NCBI GenBank assembly: GCA_036824005.1
Contig: DAITBA010000012.1
Coordinates: 72,044 to 136,043, forward strand
DNA from: DAITBA01 sp036824005
GTDB lineage: Bacteria; Pseudomonadota; Gammaproteobacteria; Burkholderiales; Rhodocyclaceae
Direction: 5' to 3'
Length of the DNA stretch: 64,000 nt
In this document: one piece after another, positions 63,956-64,000 of the stretch
Numbering within the stretch: position 1 is the first letter of the stretch
How the letters are laid out: each line of letters starts with the position of its first letter
Notes under the pieces: generated by a model
Databases searched by the model: none
What the model was told of the DNA's origin: nothing
The model's input: the letters and a program-made list of their open reading frames with translations, nothing else
Program-made: the position numbers and the translations under genes

Positions 63956-64000
63956 CTGTAGAAAAACCTCGAAGATTGGCTAGAATGGTTGTATAGGGTT

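Overview
The window is high-GC DNA from what looks like a betaproteobacterium of the Rhodocyclales/Nitrosomonadales kind. The evidence is the run aroG ... tldD, nitrilase, yhdP, glnE (44052-61428), the abundance of c-type cytochromes, an EcfK/RskA pair and a glcDEF operon. No rRNA, tRNA, CRISPR array or prophage was seen. The lineage is an inference from gene content, not a phylogeny.

Layout. 2-3496: the 3' end of a histidine kinase, a PP2C phosphatase, a MaoC hydratase and an acyl-CoA synthetase. 3546-7465: glycolate oxidase glcDEF. 7893-13146: a SulP transporter fused to two UspA domains, then a chromate locus (chrA, a haem-c protein, a ChrB C-terminal-domain protein). 13215-18224: a histidine kinase, an NtrC-type activator, a sigma-54 promoter with tandem palindromic sites, an ethylbenzene-dehydrogenase-like cytochrome and a NapC/NirT tetrahaem cytochrome. 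18327-20757: a patch with three gene relics among intact genes. 20904-25341: a HIT protein, FeoB and a PaeR7I-type restriction-modification pair. 25463-38055: a large inorganic-carbon-uptake-like cluster (carbonic-anhydrase-like protein, three NuoM-like subunits, DabB/NuoL-like, DabA, SulP). 38236-46437: cobalamin adenosyltransferase, small exported proteins, sigma/anti-sigma, a UbiA-family transferase, GT39, aroG and a radical SAM protein. 46522-61428: a P-type ATPase, chemoreceptors and the tldD-nitrilase-yhdP-glnE block. 61429-64000: an acquired tail with a DUF4160/DUF2442 pair, a second copy of the glnE 3' end and a mobile gene cassette ending in a well-formed integron attC site.

How the genes fit together. 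DabA/DabB with extra antiporter-like subunits, a SulP carrier and a beta-carbonic-anhydrase-like protein suggest energy-coupled inorganic carbon accumulation. A glycolate oxidase operon in the same window would suit an autotroph that must recycle RuBisCO-derived 2-phosphoglycolate, although no RuBisCO gene is present here. The kinase/NtrC pair very probably controls the cytochrome operon beside it through the sigma-54 promoter at 16138-16155.

The most unusual items are the expanded DAB-like cluster, the sigma-54 cytochrome module, the glnE 3'-end duplication around a toxin-antitoxin-like pair, and the integron cassette at the right edge carrying a protein I cannot name.
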